From CAWEPK01 sp963835595 (GTDB lineage: Bacteria; Desulfobacterota; Syntrophorhabdia; Syntrophorhabdales; WCHB1-27): a DNA stretch of 64,000 nt. Position numbers and translations under genes: made by a program. Of the stretch, positions 24,813-33,904 are shown piece by piece (the first letter of the stretch is position 1; each line of letters begins with the position of its first letter). The notes beneath the pieces are model-generated. The model had not been told where the DNA came from, did no database searches, and saw nothing but the letters and a program-made list of their open reading frames with translations. The stretch spans positions 1,302,001 through 1,366,000 of the forward strand of contig CAWIGL010000002.1 in assembly GCA_963835595.1 (NCBI GenBank), read 5' to 3'.

Positions 24813-25323
24813 AGGCTACGTGCAGGTCTACACAGGCGACGGCAAGGGGAAGACGACCGCCGCGCTCGGGCTCGCACTCAGGGCGGCCGGCGCGGGCCTC
24901 AAGGTATTCATCGCCCAGTTCGTCAAGAGCCAAAAATGCAGCGAGCACAGGACGCTGGAGCGCCTCGGGGACGCGATAACGTGTCGGCAATACGGCTGCG
25001 GCCTGATAAGGCGGCGCCCTCGGAAGCGGACATCGCGGCTGCCCGCAAAGAGGCTTGAGGGAGGCGGCCGAGGCCTTAACGCGGGGCAGCTACGACCTCG
25101 TTATCCTCGACGAATTGAACGTGGCGGTCTACTACGGCCTTATCGGCGTGGAGGAGGTCCTTGGGCTGATCGGTGAGCAGGCCCGCTGCGGTCGAGCTCG
25201 TCCTGACAGGGAGGAACGCCCATCCGGCCGTAGTGGAGGCGGCCGACCTCGTCACAGAGATGCGCGAGCATCAAGCACTACTACGATAAAGGGGTGAAGG
25301 CGCGCCGTGGCATCGAGAAGTAG
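24805..25323 (+). pseudogene. cobO: Corrinoid adenosyltransferase CobO/BtuR, about four frame breaks
   Basis: CobO transfers the adenosyl group of ATP to Co(I) corrinoids. The intact first third has the P-loop YTGDGKGKTTAALG and FIAQFVKSQ. After about 25010 the protein must be read in several frames: APSEADIAAARK, then REAAEALTRGSYDLVILDELNVAVYYG (Walker B-like DELN), then PAAVELVLTGRNAHPAVVEAADLVTEM, then IKHYYDKGVKARRGIEK and stop. All conserved parts survive, with only small indels between them, so errors in the sequence are likelier than a dead gene. Its end overlaps cbiD. Confidence 0.8.
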
Positions 25324-26443
25324 GCCGCTGCGCAAGGATACACGACCGGGCGCGTGCGCTGCGGCGGCCGCAAAGGCGGCGGCCCTCGTCCTGCTGGGAT
25401 CGTGAAGCAGTCCGGCGGCCGGGAGAGTGGAGATACCCTTTCCCGACGGGGTGAGGCGCAGCCTGAAGATAGAGAGGGCCGGCGCGAGGAGGGGCGAGGG
25501 GCGGCGTGGGCGTCCGTAATCAAGGACGCGGGCGACGACCCGGACGTGACGCACGGGGCAGAGATCGTGGCAAGGGTCGTTAGGGTCTATGGGCGGAGAC
25601 GCACCCTTCGGGACCGCGCATGACATTATTGTCAGGGGCGGCGAAGGGCGTCGGCGTCGTCACGCGGCCGGGCCTTTGCATCCCGTCGGTGAGGCGGCCA
25701 TAAACCCCGTGCCGAGAAAGATGGTCGCCGATGCGGTCATGGAGGCCGTCGCCGAGGCGGGCAGCCGGCGGGGTACGCGGCCGGCCAGCATCGAGGTGAC
25801 GATCTGCGTGACCGGACGGCGAGGCGATAGCGAGAAAGACGCTCAACAGCCGCCTCGGCATCGTCGGCGGCATATCGATCCTCGGCACGACGGGCATAGT
25901 CAGGCCCCTCTCCGCCGAGGCATGGACTGCGACGATAGACGCCTCGATGAGCGTGGGGCGGGCGATGGGGCAGGCGGGAGGTCGTCCTTGTCTACGGGCA
26001 GGAGCTCCGAGCGGGCGCACATGGCCCGCTACGGGCTGCCCGAAGAGAGCTACGTGATGATGGGCGATTACGTGGAGTACGCGCTTCTCGCGGCGAAGAC
26101 GCAGCGGGTTCGAAAGGGTGCACCTCTGCGGCCAGTGGGCGAAGATGCTGAAAATAGCGATGGCGACGCCGCAGACGCACGTGCGCCACGGGGCCATGGA
26201 CCCGAAAAAAGCGGCGGCCTTCCTCGAAACCCTCGGCGCAGCGGCCCTGGCCGGAAAGGCATTCAACACGGCCCGCGAGATATGCGACTTCATTGCCGTC
26301 AGACGGGCAGACAGCGCGCAAGCCCGTTTTCTCGCTCCTTTGCGCTGCGGCCGAGGCGGTACGCGGAATCGGTGACGGAAGGGCTGCCCGTCTGCGTCCA
26401 TCTCGTCTCGTACAATGGGGAGGTCATCGCGACCGATGGCTAG
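25307..26443 (+). pseudogene. cbiD: Cobalt-precorrin-5B C1-methyltransferase CbiD, many frame breaks
   Basis: CbiD adds the C1 methyl in the anaerobic route. Starting at GTG 25307, pieces in different frames give LRK-GYTTG-ACAAAAAKAAALVLL, VEIPFPDGVRR, VIKDAGDDPDVTHGAEIVARV, VGEAAINPVPRKMVADAV, LGTTGIVRPLSAEAW, ARYGLPEESYVMMGDYVEYAL, LCGQWAKMLKIAMA and a TEGLPVCVHLVSYNGEVIATDG end. At least eight single-base indels are needed. One in-frame TGA at 25403 disappears if the frame is moved (GIVKQSGGR). Every conserved motif remains in order, which argues for a bad consensus here. Confidence 0.8.
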
Positions 26444-27729
26444 GCTGACCGTAGTCGGCATAGGCGCAAGGCCGCTCGACGAGAGGGCGAGGCAGGCCCT
26501 CCTCGCCGCCGAGATGGTGATCGGAACGCGGCGGACCTGCGAGGTATTCTCCGCGGTATGCCGAATTTGCCGGCGTGAAAGGAAAAGATCAGGCAGATGG
26601 AGACCATCGGCGCGGTCAGTGGCGTCGGTCACGGGAGGCGCTTGAGAAGGGCAGCGGGCGCGTCGTCCTCCTCGCCTCGGGCGACCCGCTTTTTTTCGGC
26701 ATAGGCAGGCGGGCGATAGAGGAGTTCGGCCGGGACGACGTAGAGGTCATCCCCGACGTCTCGAGCTTCCAGCTCGCCTTCGCGCGCATCAGGACTGCGT
26801 GGGACGACGCCTTGCTCGTCAGCTTCCACGGGTCATCAGACCGGCCGAAAAGCGCAGGCGGCTGCGCTATGGCACCTGCCGACCTGCCGGGACTCGCTTG
26901 CCGGGCACACGGCGATTGCCGCCCTCACCGACAGGGAGCACGGTCCGGCAGAGATCGCTGCCGCGCTCCAAGCCGCGCCGCGACCTGTGGCCTTCCCTTA
27001 CCATCCACGTCTGCGAGAGGCTCGGGTCTCGACGACGAGCGGATCACGGAAGGGCCGCCGGGTGAGATCGCGTCGATGTCCTTCAATGACCCGAACGTCG
27101 TCATCATAACGAGGGCGGACGGCCCGGCGCAGCCGCCGGGGGAGACGACGGGCGGCCAGGCTCGGTCTGCAAGGAAGAAGAGATCGCACATTCGGGGGGC
27201 CTCATCACGAAGGACGAGGTCCGGGCGGTTGACGCTCCATGCCCTGCGCCTGCCTGAGCGGGGCGTAATGTGGGACATCGGGGCGGGCTCCGGGCGCCGT
27301 CTCGGTAGAGGCGGCCCGCCTCTGCCCGCGCCTGCGCATCTTCGCCGTCGAGAAGGACGCGGCGCAGATCGAAAGAATCCGGGAGAACAGGGCATCTCTT
27401 CGGCCTTGCCGGCCATCGAGGCGGTCGAAGGCGAGGCGCCTGCCGCCCTTTCGGCCCTGCCCGACGCCGGACAGGGTCTTTGTCGGGGGCAGCGGAGGGC
27501 AGGCTGGCGCAGATCATAGAGGCGGTCGGGGCGCAGGATGGAGAAAGGCATAGTCGTCGTAAACGCGGCCACCCTCGACACGCTGAACGAGGCCGTCGGC
27601 GGGCTTGAGAAGGCGGGCTTCAGGGTCGGGGTCTCCCAGGTTTCCGTCGCGCGGATGAGGCCGGCAGGGGGAAAAAGGCTCATGGCCGCCCTCAACCCGG
27701 TTTTCGTCATCACAGGAGAGAAGGGATAG
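26436..27729 (+). pseudogene. cbiE/cbiT: CbiE-CbiT fusion (precorrin-6B/7 C5,15-methyltransferase, decarboxylating), many frame breaks
   Basis: The N-terminal CbiE part begins MARLTVVGIGARPLDERAR and includes VVLLASGDPLFFGIGRRAIEEFG and VEVIPDVSSFQLAFAR. The C-terminal CbiT part includes MWDIGAGSG-AVSVEAARLCPRLRIFAVEKD and ends VVVNAATLDTLNEAVGGLEKAGFRVGVSQVSV. Together they methylate C5 and C15 and remove the C12 acetate carboxyl. Eight or more indels split the frame; the last 60 codons are open. ATG 26436 overlaps the cbiD stop, and cbiL starts directly after TAG 27729. I found no separate cbiJ reductase in the window. Confidence 0.8.
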
Positions 27730-28444
27730 ATGGCAGGAACGCTTTACGTGGTCGGCGACGGGGCCGGGCGACCCGGAATTGATGACGCTGAAGGCGGCGC
27801 GGATACTCGGCCGGGTCACCTGCATCTTCGTTCCGAAGGGGCGCGAGGAGGGGTCGAGCCTTGCCTTGTCCATTATCGAAAAGGCGGTCAAGCTGGAAGG
27901 CAAGGATGTCGTCGAGGCCGTCTTCCCCATGCGAAGGAGCGGCGGCGCTGCCGCAGGCGCGCTTGAGGCTGCCTGGGACGCGACGGCCGCCGCCATCCTC
28001 GAAAGGCTCGATGCCGGGACGGACGTGGCCTTCGTGACGATAGGCGACCCGTCCTTTTACAGCACCTTTTTTTATCTCTACGACAGGCTCCTCGACGCAC
28101 GTCCGGGGTTGCACATCGAGATCGTCCCAGGCGTCACCTCCATCAGCGCGTGCGCTTCCCTTGCGCACATGGCGCTCGGCCTCGGCGACGGACGCATTGC
28201 GGTCCTGCCGGCAAGCCGCATAACGGACCTTAAAGGCGTCCTTGCAGCCTTCGACACGGTCGTGCTCATGAAGGCGGGAAACGCGATAGGGGAGATCGTT
28301 GCGGCCTTGCGTGCGGCAGGGCTTCTCGGAAAGGCCGTCTGCGTCTCCCGCGCGGGCCTCGAAGGGCAGCGCATATGGACGGACCTTGCTGCCGTTGAGC
28401 CTTCCATCCTCGACTATTTCTCTATGGTGATAGTGAAGAAATGA
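27730..28444 (+). CDS. cbiL: Cobalt-factor-II / precorrin-2 C20-methyltransferase CbiL, one frameshift
   Basis: CbiL methylates C20 of the newly cobalted ring. ATG 27730 begins MAGTLYVVG. After about 27763 the frame must drop one G from a GGGG run to give the SAM-binding GPGDPELMTLKAARIL. From 27779 the protein is open to the end: VAFVTIGDPSFYSTFFYL, IEIVPGVTSISACAS, VVLMKAGNAIGEIV. The length, about 237 residues, is normal. A homopolymer overcall is the likely cause of the break. It overlaps cbiF by 4 bp. Confidence 0.88.
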
Positions 28445-29231
28445 AGACCGCGAAGGGCGGGCCGGCGAAGAAAAAGACGACCGTATACTTCATCGGGGCA
28501 GGCCCCGGCGACCCTGAGCTTATAACCGTGAAGGGCCGGAAGGTCCTCAAGGCGGCCGACATCGTCATATACGCGGGGAGCCTCGTCAACCCGGCCCTGC
28601 TTGCGGGGCTGAAGGGCGCAGTCTACGATTCGGCCCCCATGCACCTCGACGAGATCACGGCGCTGATGAAAGGGGCGGCAGACAAAGGGGCTTTCCGTCG
28701 CGCGCCTCCATACGGGAGACACGGCCTTTTACAGCGCCATATCGGAGCAGATCGAGAGGCTGAGGGGTCTCGAAATCGCCTATGAAGTTATCCCCGGCGT
28801 CTCGTCGGCGTCGGCAGGCGCCGCTGCCCTCGGCCAGGAGCTTACCATACCGGAGGTCAGCCAGACGGTCATCTTCACGCGACTCGGCGGGCAGGACGCC
28901 CGTGCCTGAAGGCGAGGCGCTGGCCGGTCTCGCCCGACACAGGGCCTCGATGGTCGTTTTTTTGAGCGCAGGGATGATAGGGGAGGTCGTAGGGGAGCTT
29001 CTGGCAGGCTACCCGGCGGAGACGCCGTGCGTAGTCATCGAGAAGGCGTCGTGGCCGGACCAGAAAATCGTGAGGGGCAGCCTGAAGGAGATCGCGGCGA
29101 AAGTGACAAAGGCAGGCATCGAGAAGACGGCGCTCATTTACGTGGGCGATGCCCTTAAGGCGTCGGATGCGGACGTCGGCAAGAAGTCCCGGCTTTACGA
29201 CAAGGCGTTCAGGCATGGATACCGCAAGTAA
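28441..29231 (+). pseudogene. cbiF: Cobalt-precorrin-4 C11-methyltransferase CbiF, two frame breaks
   Basis: CbiF methylates C11. The start is open (VYFIGAGPGDPELITVKG, VIYAGSLVNP). At about 28690 the frame moves to give SVARLHTGDTAFYSAISEQ and YEVIPGVSSASAGAAALGQELT, and at about 28892 it moves again to give RTPVPEGEALAGLARHRASMVVFLS and the C-terminus. Both breaks are single bases next to G/C runs. All motifs of the tetrapyrrole methylase family are present in order, so the enzyme is probably real. The end overlaps cbiG by 16 bp. Confidence 0.85.
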
Positions 29232-30952
29232 GACCGTCTTCTTTTACGTGACGGACCAGGGGCGCAAGCTCGCGGAGGCCCTGTCGCGCGGCTTCCCGGA
29301 ATCTGCCTCCCTGCGTTTTTCGAAGGCTGCGGTCGCCGGTCATTGGAAGACGGGTAAAAGGCTCGTCTTTATAATGGCGGCGGGCATCGTTGTGCGCGCC
29401 ATCGCGCCGCTCCTCGCAGGCAAGCGGACGGACCCTGCCGTCGTCGTCCTCGACGAAAAAGGCGGCCACGCGGTCAGCCTCCTGGGAGGGCATGAAGCGG
29501 GCGCAAACGCGCTGGCGGCAGAGGTCGCCCGCCTTATCCGGCGGACAGGCCGTCATCACGACCGCGTCGGACGTGAGCGGCCTTCCCGCAATCGACCTCT
29601 GGGCAAAGGCGCAGGGCCTGGTCGTCGAAGACCCGAAGGCCCTTCCGAAGGCAGGGACGCGGCTGCTTAACAGGAAGTCCCTTCGTCTTTTCTCGGACAT
29701 CCCCATTGACGCGCCGCGCCCGTTCAAAAAGGTCGATTCGCCAGGCCGGGCGGATATAATCGTCACGAACAGGACATTTACCGCAGCCGATATGCGGCCC
29801 GGCGCCCTCCTCCTGCGGCCCAGGAACCTCGTTGCAGGCATCGGCTGCAACAGCGGGACCGCAGCCGACGAGATAGAAGGGGCGGTCCGGGCGGTCCTCG
29901 ATGCGCATAACCTTTCATTCCTCTCCGTCCGGGCAGTCGCGACGATCGACAGGAAAGGCGACGAGCCCGGCCTGGCCGCATTTGCCGGAAGGCATGGCCT
30001 GCCTGTTGTTACATTCTCGCCTGCCGAGCTGAACGGCGTCTCCGGCGTAGCCCCTTCCGCACCCGTGCTGAGGGCGACAGGGGCGCGGGCCGTAGCAGAG
30101 CCTTCGGCCGTCCTGGGGTCGGGCGGCGGGCCGCTTCTGGTCAGGAAGCTGAAAACAGGCAATGTGACTGTCGCTGTGGCCGAAAAGAGGCCCTCCAAAT
30201 CAGCAGGCATGATCTACGTCGTCGGCCTGGGGCCTGGCAGCCCCGACCACCTGACCCCGGCGGCGTCTGCGGCCATCCGCGCCTCGGACGCAGTCGTCGG
30301 CTACGGTCCGTATTTGGACCTCATAGGGCCGCTGATCGCCGGCAAAAAAAGGGTGACGACGGGGATGTCGAGGGAGATAGAGCGCTGCGAAAAGGCGGTC
30401 GAGCTTGCCGCCCGGGGCCTGACCGTTTCCCTCGTCAGCGGCGGGGACCCCGGCATATACGCGATGGCGGGGCCGCTCCTTGAGGTCCTGAAAAACGCGC
30501 GCCCGGCGGCGGGGTGCAGCGTCGAGGTCATCCCCGGCGTCTCGGCCTTAAGCGCGTGCGCTGCCCGCCTCGGCGCGCCCATCATGCACGACTTCGCCGC
30601 GATCAGCCTTTCCGACCGGCTCACCCCCTGGCAGACGATAGAAGACCGCATCCAGGCTGCCGCTGCCGCAGACTTCGTCATAGTGCTCTACAACCCGAGG
30701 TCGAAGGGCAGGGCAGGCCACATGAAGAAGGCCCAGGCCGTCATATTGAGGCACAGGGACCCGGCGACGCCCGTTGGCATCGTCAGGGCGGCGACAAGGC
30801 CGGGCGAGGGGGTGACCGTCACCGAGCTATCCCGCATACCCTTCGACGCGATCGATATGCAGACTACGGTGATCGTCGGCAACTCGAAGACGACCGTCTG
30901 GAAGGGCATGATGATTACCCCCAGGGGATACGAGAACAAGGAGCGGCGGTAG
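29216..30952 (+). CDS. cbiG/cbiH: CbiG-CbiH fusion: cobalt-precorrin-5A hydrolase / precorrin-3B C17-methyltransferase, one frameshift
   Basis: CbiG opens the delta-lactone and releases acetaldehyde; CbiH methylates C17 and contracts the ring. ATG 29216 gives the CbiG N-terminus with IMAAGIVVRAIAPLLAGK and SLLGGHEAGANALA. One extra base near 29540 shifts the frame to GGQAVITTASDVSG, after which a single open frame includes VAGIGCNSGTAADEIEGAV and then, from about 30210, a complete CbiH (VVGLGPGSPDHLTPAA, SGGDPGIYAMAG, VIPGVSALSACAARLG, IVLYNPRSKGR). The two enzymes are therefore one polypeptide. The fusion point is well within open frame, so the fusion is not an artefact of the indel. Confidence 0.88.
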
Positions 30953-30955
30953 GCG

Positions 30956-32137
30956 ATGGCGCGCAAGGCCAAAGGGAGCGTGGCGCTCCTCTGGGACGAA
31001 TCGTTCCTATGGGGCGTCATGGCGTACAGGGCGCTGACGGCAGCGGGCCTCCCCTTCCGGCTCATGGCCGCCCGGCAACTGAAGGCGCGGATGCCGGAGG
31101 ACTGCGCGGCCCTTTTCGTGCCTGGCGGATGGGCCTCGAACAAGCTGAAGGCCGTCGGCAAAGAGGGGGCCGCCAGGATACGCGACTTTGTCGCGGCCGG
31201 GGGCGCCTATATCGGCTTCTGCGGCGGCGCGGGCATGGCTACGCGCGAAGGGCTTGCGCTTGTCGATGCGCGGAGAAAGCCGACGAAAGAGCGGGTGCCT
31301 GCTTTTAGCGGCCCCGTGCGCCTCGTCACGATGGATGGGGACAGGCTCTGGGATGGGATCGCAGACCCCGTCTTCCACGCGTGGTGGCCGTCACAGCTTG
31401 AAACGGGCCGGGACGTCTCCGTGGCCGCCGCTTACGGGGAGGCCCTCCCCGGCGCGTTCAGCTCGGACATAAACGTGGGCGATGCGATTGCGGCCGGCGG
31501 GTGGGAGGGGCTTGAGGAGTCCTACGGGATCAACCTCGACCCTGAGCGCATGAGGGGCAAGCCTGCCGTCATCCGCGCGAGGTTCGGCCGGGGCGCGGTC
31601 CTCCTCTCCCTCATCCATTTCGACTCGCCCGGAGACCCGAACGGCGCGACCGTCCTGCGGAACATCTGGGAGGAGGTCGCCCCGGCAGGCATAGAGGCGA
31701 CCGCCCGCAGGCGTCCGGTCTCGCCGGAAAAGACGACCCCTCTTGCAGCGGTCCGTCCCTCCCTCGCCGCCCTTGCCGAGAAAATGAAGCGGTCCGTGGA
31801 CGGCCTTATCGACCTGGGGTTCAGGAATTTCCTCTGGTTTCCCAGAAACCCCCTGATCCTTCAATGGCGGCGCGGCGTGAGGGGCCTCGAATACTGCACG
31901 CTCAAGGTGATGATGGACGAGATCGAGGGGATTATTGCGTCAAGGCCGGGCTGCCCGGCGCCGCCGATAGGCGCAGAGGGCGCGGAGCGGCTCGCGGCCC
32001 GTGCAGAGGAGGGGCTTTCGTGCGCCTGCGACGCGCTTCTTTCTTTCGTCGATGAGGCGCGCATCCTTCTAGTGCCGAAAGACAAGCAATGGCAAAGGAA
32101 AGGCTCACCTTCGGGGAGAGCAGCGAACCCCGCGTAA
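30956..32137 (+). CDS. BPL_N-domain (glutamine-amidotransferase-like) protein at the end of the cob operon
   Basis: The 393-residue protein starts 3 bp after cbiGH. Residues 1 to about 240 match the biotin-protein-ligase N-terminal (BPL_N) fold, a class I glutaminase relative: LFVPGGWASNKLKAVG, then FVAAGGAYIGFCGGAGMA with a Cys at the nucleophile elbow, and a late LLSLIHFDSPGDP. The C-terminal 150 residues are helical and not recognised. There is no biotin ligase catalytic domain. Its place in a corrinoid operon suggests a link to corrinoid side-chain or amide chemistry, or to regulation, but this is inference. Substrate is unknown. Confidence 0.7.
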   Translation: MARKAKGSVALLWDESFLWGVMAYRALTAAGLPFRLMAARQLKARMPEDCAALFVPGGWASNKLKAVGKEGAARIRDFVAAGGAYIGFCGGAGMATREGLALVDARRKPTKERVPAFSGPVRLVTMDGDRLWDGIADPVFHAWWPSQLETGRDVSVAAAYGEALPGAFSSDINVGDAIAAGGWEGLEESYGINLDPERMRGKPAVIRARFGRGAVLLSLIHFDSPGDPNGATVLRNIWEEVAPAGIEATARRRPVSPEKTTPLAAVRPSLAALAEKMKRSVDGLIDLGFRNFLWFPRNPLILQWRRGVRGLEYCTLKVMMDEIEGIIASRPGCPAPPIGAEGAERLAARAEEGLSCACDALLSFVDEARILLVPKDKQWQRKGSPSGRAANPA

Positions 32138-32241
32138 GGGCCGTGAGGGAACGGCTCTTCTCGAGCGCGAAGAGCCACGGAGGTCTCTTCAAGCGGGTGA
32201 TCGACGGGCTGGACCCCGTCCTCTTTTCGCTTCTCGCATAA
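32089..32241 (+). CDS. Small ORF or frameshifted C-terminal tail of the BPL_N protein
   Basis: ATG 32089 opens a 50-codon frame (MAKERLTFGESSEPRVRAVRE, ending LDPVLFSLLA) that overlaps the 3' end of the BPL_N gene by 49 bases. Its helical, charged sequence continues the style of the preceding C-terminal domain, while the last 20 residues of the longer frame (GSPSGRAANPA) look like out-of-frame reading. One indel near 32090 would make it the true C-terminus. An independent small gene is the alternative. Confidence 0.4.
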   Translation: MAKERLTFGESSEPRVRAVRERLFSSAKSHGGLFKRVIDGLDPVLFSLLA

Positions 32242-32271
32242 AAAAGGCCGGGGGCGTTTCCGGCCCCGGCC
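32240..32271 (-). terminator. Intrinsic terminator of htrA
   Basis: On the minus strand GGCCGGGG and CCCCGGCC form an 8-bp GC stem (32246-32253 with 32264-32271), followed by a run of six T (32245-32240). It sits 33 bp beyond the htrA stop. It may also halt read-through from the cobalamin operon, because the stem works in both directions. Confidence 0.8.
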
Positions 32272-32303
32272 CCGGGACATGCGCCAGTGTCAGCGCAGCA
32301 TTC

Positions 32304-33770
32304 CTAATCTTTCAGCACTACGTAGAACGTACCGTCGCCCCGCTGCACGAGGAGCAGCGCCCCTCCCTTTGAGGGGTCCGCCTGGGCGAGCTGCTGCTTC
32401 ATATCTTCTACGGTTTTGACAGGATGGCGGTTCACTTCAAGGACTACGTCGCCTGCCCGCAGAGCGGCGTCCGCCGCAGGGCTTCCCGGCCGGACGGCCG
32501 TTATGACGACGCCGTGGCCCGCCTTGATGCCAAGCTCCTTGCTGCGCTCCGCTGTCAGCTCTTCGAACTGGAGGCCCCACTTGCTCTCGGAGGCCTTCTC
32601 GGTCTTGACTTCCTGCGGCTCCTTCGCCTCCATCCTGGCGACCGTCACCCTGAGGGTGACCTCCTTCCCGTCCCGCACGACCTTCACGGGCACTTCTTTG
32701 CCTACCGGCGTTGCCGCGACCAGGGACGGCAGCTCGTGGCTGTTCTCGATCTCCCTGCCGTTGAACGCGACGATAACGTCTCCCCGCTTAATGCCTGCCT
32801 TCTCAGCAGGGGTGTCCCCCATAACGTCGCCCACGAGGGCGCCTTTGGCGTCCTTGATGTGGAGGGATGCGGCAAGCTCAGGCGTAACGTCCTGGATGTT
32901 GACGCCCAGATAGCCCCGCGTGACGCTCCCCTTCGAGATAAGCTGGGGGAGGAGGCCCTTTGCCGTGTTTATCGGGATGGCGAAGCCGATCCCCTGGCCG
33001 TTCGGGATGATCGCCGTCGCTATGCCCACCACCTCGCCCTTCATGTTGAAGAGCGGCCCGCCGGAGTTGCCGGGGTTAATGGGCGCGTCGGTCTGGATGA
33101 AATCATCGTAAGGCCCTGCCCCGATGATCCTTCCTTTTGCGCTGACGATGCCGGCGGTGACCGTGTTGCTGAGGCCGAAGGGGTTGCCCACGGCTATGAT
33201 CCAGTCGCCTACGCGCAGGGCATCGGAGTCGCCGAGCCGCGCAGCTTTGAAATCACCTTTCGCGTCGATCCTGATTACCGCGAGGTCCGTCTTCGGGTCC
33301 CGGCCGACGATCCGCGCCTTGAACTCCTTCTGGCCGCTCATCGTCACCGTGATCTCCTGCGCGCCCTCGACTACGTGGTTGTTCGTGAGGATGGTGCCGT
33401 CGGAGTTGATAATCACCCCGGAGCCGGCCCCCCTGGTCCTGAACGTATGGGGCATCCGCTGCATATCACCGAAGAAGCGTCTGAAGATGTCGCCGAAGGG
33501 GCCCTCTTCCATCCCGGGCATGTCGGGGAATTCCGTCTTTTCGAGCTTCGTTATCTTGACGTTGACGACGGACGGCCCGACCGCTTCCACGAGGTTCGCG
33601 AAAGAGACAGGCGTGCCGCCGACCGCCTCCCGGACAGCGGGCTGCGCCTGGGCCGTACGCCCGACGGAAGAAGCGATCAACATGCCGCCGGCGAGCAGCG
33701 CGACCGCGGCCAGTGCCACCACACCGTACCTGAAACCCGTACTTTTAATATAACTTTTCAGTCTGCCCAT
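32304..33770 (-). CDS. degP: Periplasmic serine protease HtrA/DegP family
   Basis: This 488-residue Do-type protease degrades or refolds damaged envelope proteins. It has one N-terminal transmembrane/signal helix (about 15-37), then a trypsin-like domain with catalytic His132 (TNNHVVEGA), Asp162 (DPKTDLAVI) and Ser236 (NPGNSGGPL), and two PDZ domains (YLGVNIQDVTPELA and the C-terminal LRAGDVVLEVNRHPV). ATG 33770 follows AAGGAGG. It has its own promoter and terminator. The OmpR-type two-component pair immediately upstream on the same strand may be functionally linked, but a separate promoter lies between them. Confidence 0.95.
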   Translation of the reverse strand: MGRLKSYIKSTGFRYGVVALAAVALLAGGMLIASSVGRTAQAQPAVREAVGGTPVSFANLVEAVGPSVVNVKITKLEKTEFPDMPGMEEGPFGDIFRRFFGDMQRMPHTFRTRGAGSGVIINSDGTILTNNHVVEGAQEITVTMSGQKEFKARIVGRDPKTDLAVIRIDAKGDFKAARLGDSDALRVGDWIIAVGNPFGLSNTVTAGIVSAKGRIIGAGPYDDFIQTDAPINPGNSGGPLFNMKGEVVGIATAIIPNGQGIGFAIPINTAKGLLPQLISKGSVTRGYLGVNIQDVTPELAASLHIKDAKGALVGDVMGDTPAEKAGIKRGDVIVAFNGREIENSHELPSLVAATPVGKEVPVKVVRDGKEVTLRVTVARMEAKEPQEVKTEKASESKWGLQFEELTAERSKELGIKAGHGVVITAVRPGSPAADAALRAGDVVLEVNRHPVKTVEDMKQQLAQADPSKGGALLLVQRGDGTFYVVLKD

Positions 33771-33799
33771 GAATGGGATGCCTCCTTATGGGATATCCG

Positions 33800-33861
33800 G
33801 CGGGCCGCGTAACGTGGCCCGCTTCTCTAATGTAGTATAGCCCGGCAATATTAAAATTCAA
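33800..33861 (-). promoter_or_regulatory. htrA promoter and leader hairpin
   Basis: On the minus strand TTGAAT (33861-33856) and TATACT (33839-33834) are 16 bp apart. Downstream, GCGGGCC (33800-33806) pairs with GGCCCGC (33816-33822) to form a hairpin in the 5' leader just before the AAGGAGG of htrA. The hairpin has no T run, so it is more likely a leader structure than a terminator. Confidence 0.55.
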
Positions 33862-33904
33862 TTAATGGAACATTAGAAGATTCTCACAGGTCGTAAGGAC
33901 GCAG

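Noticed and set aside
25403..25405. In-frame TGA inside cbiD as a second selenocysteine
   Set aside because: CbiD has no conserved Cys there, no SECIS-like stem follows, and a one-base frame change removes the TGA. Nearby indels explain it.
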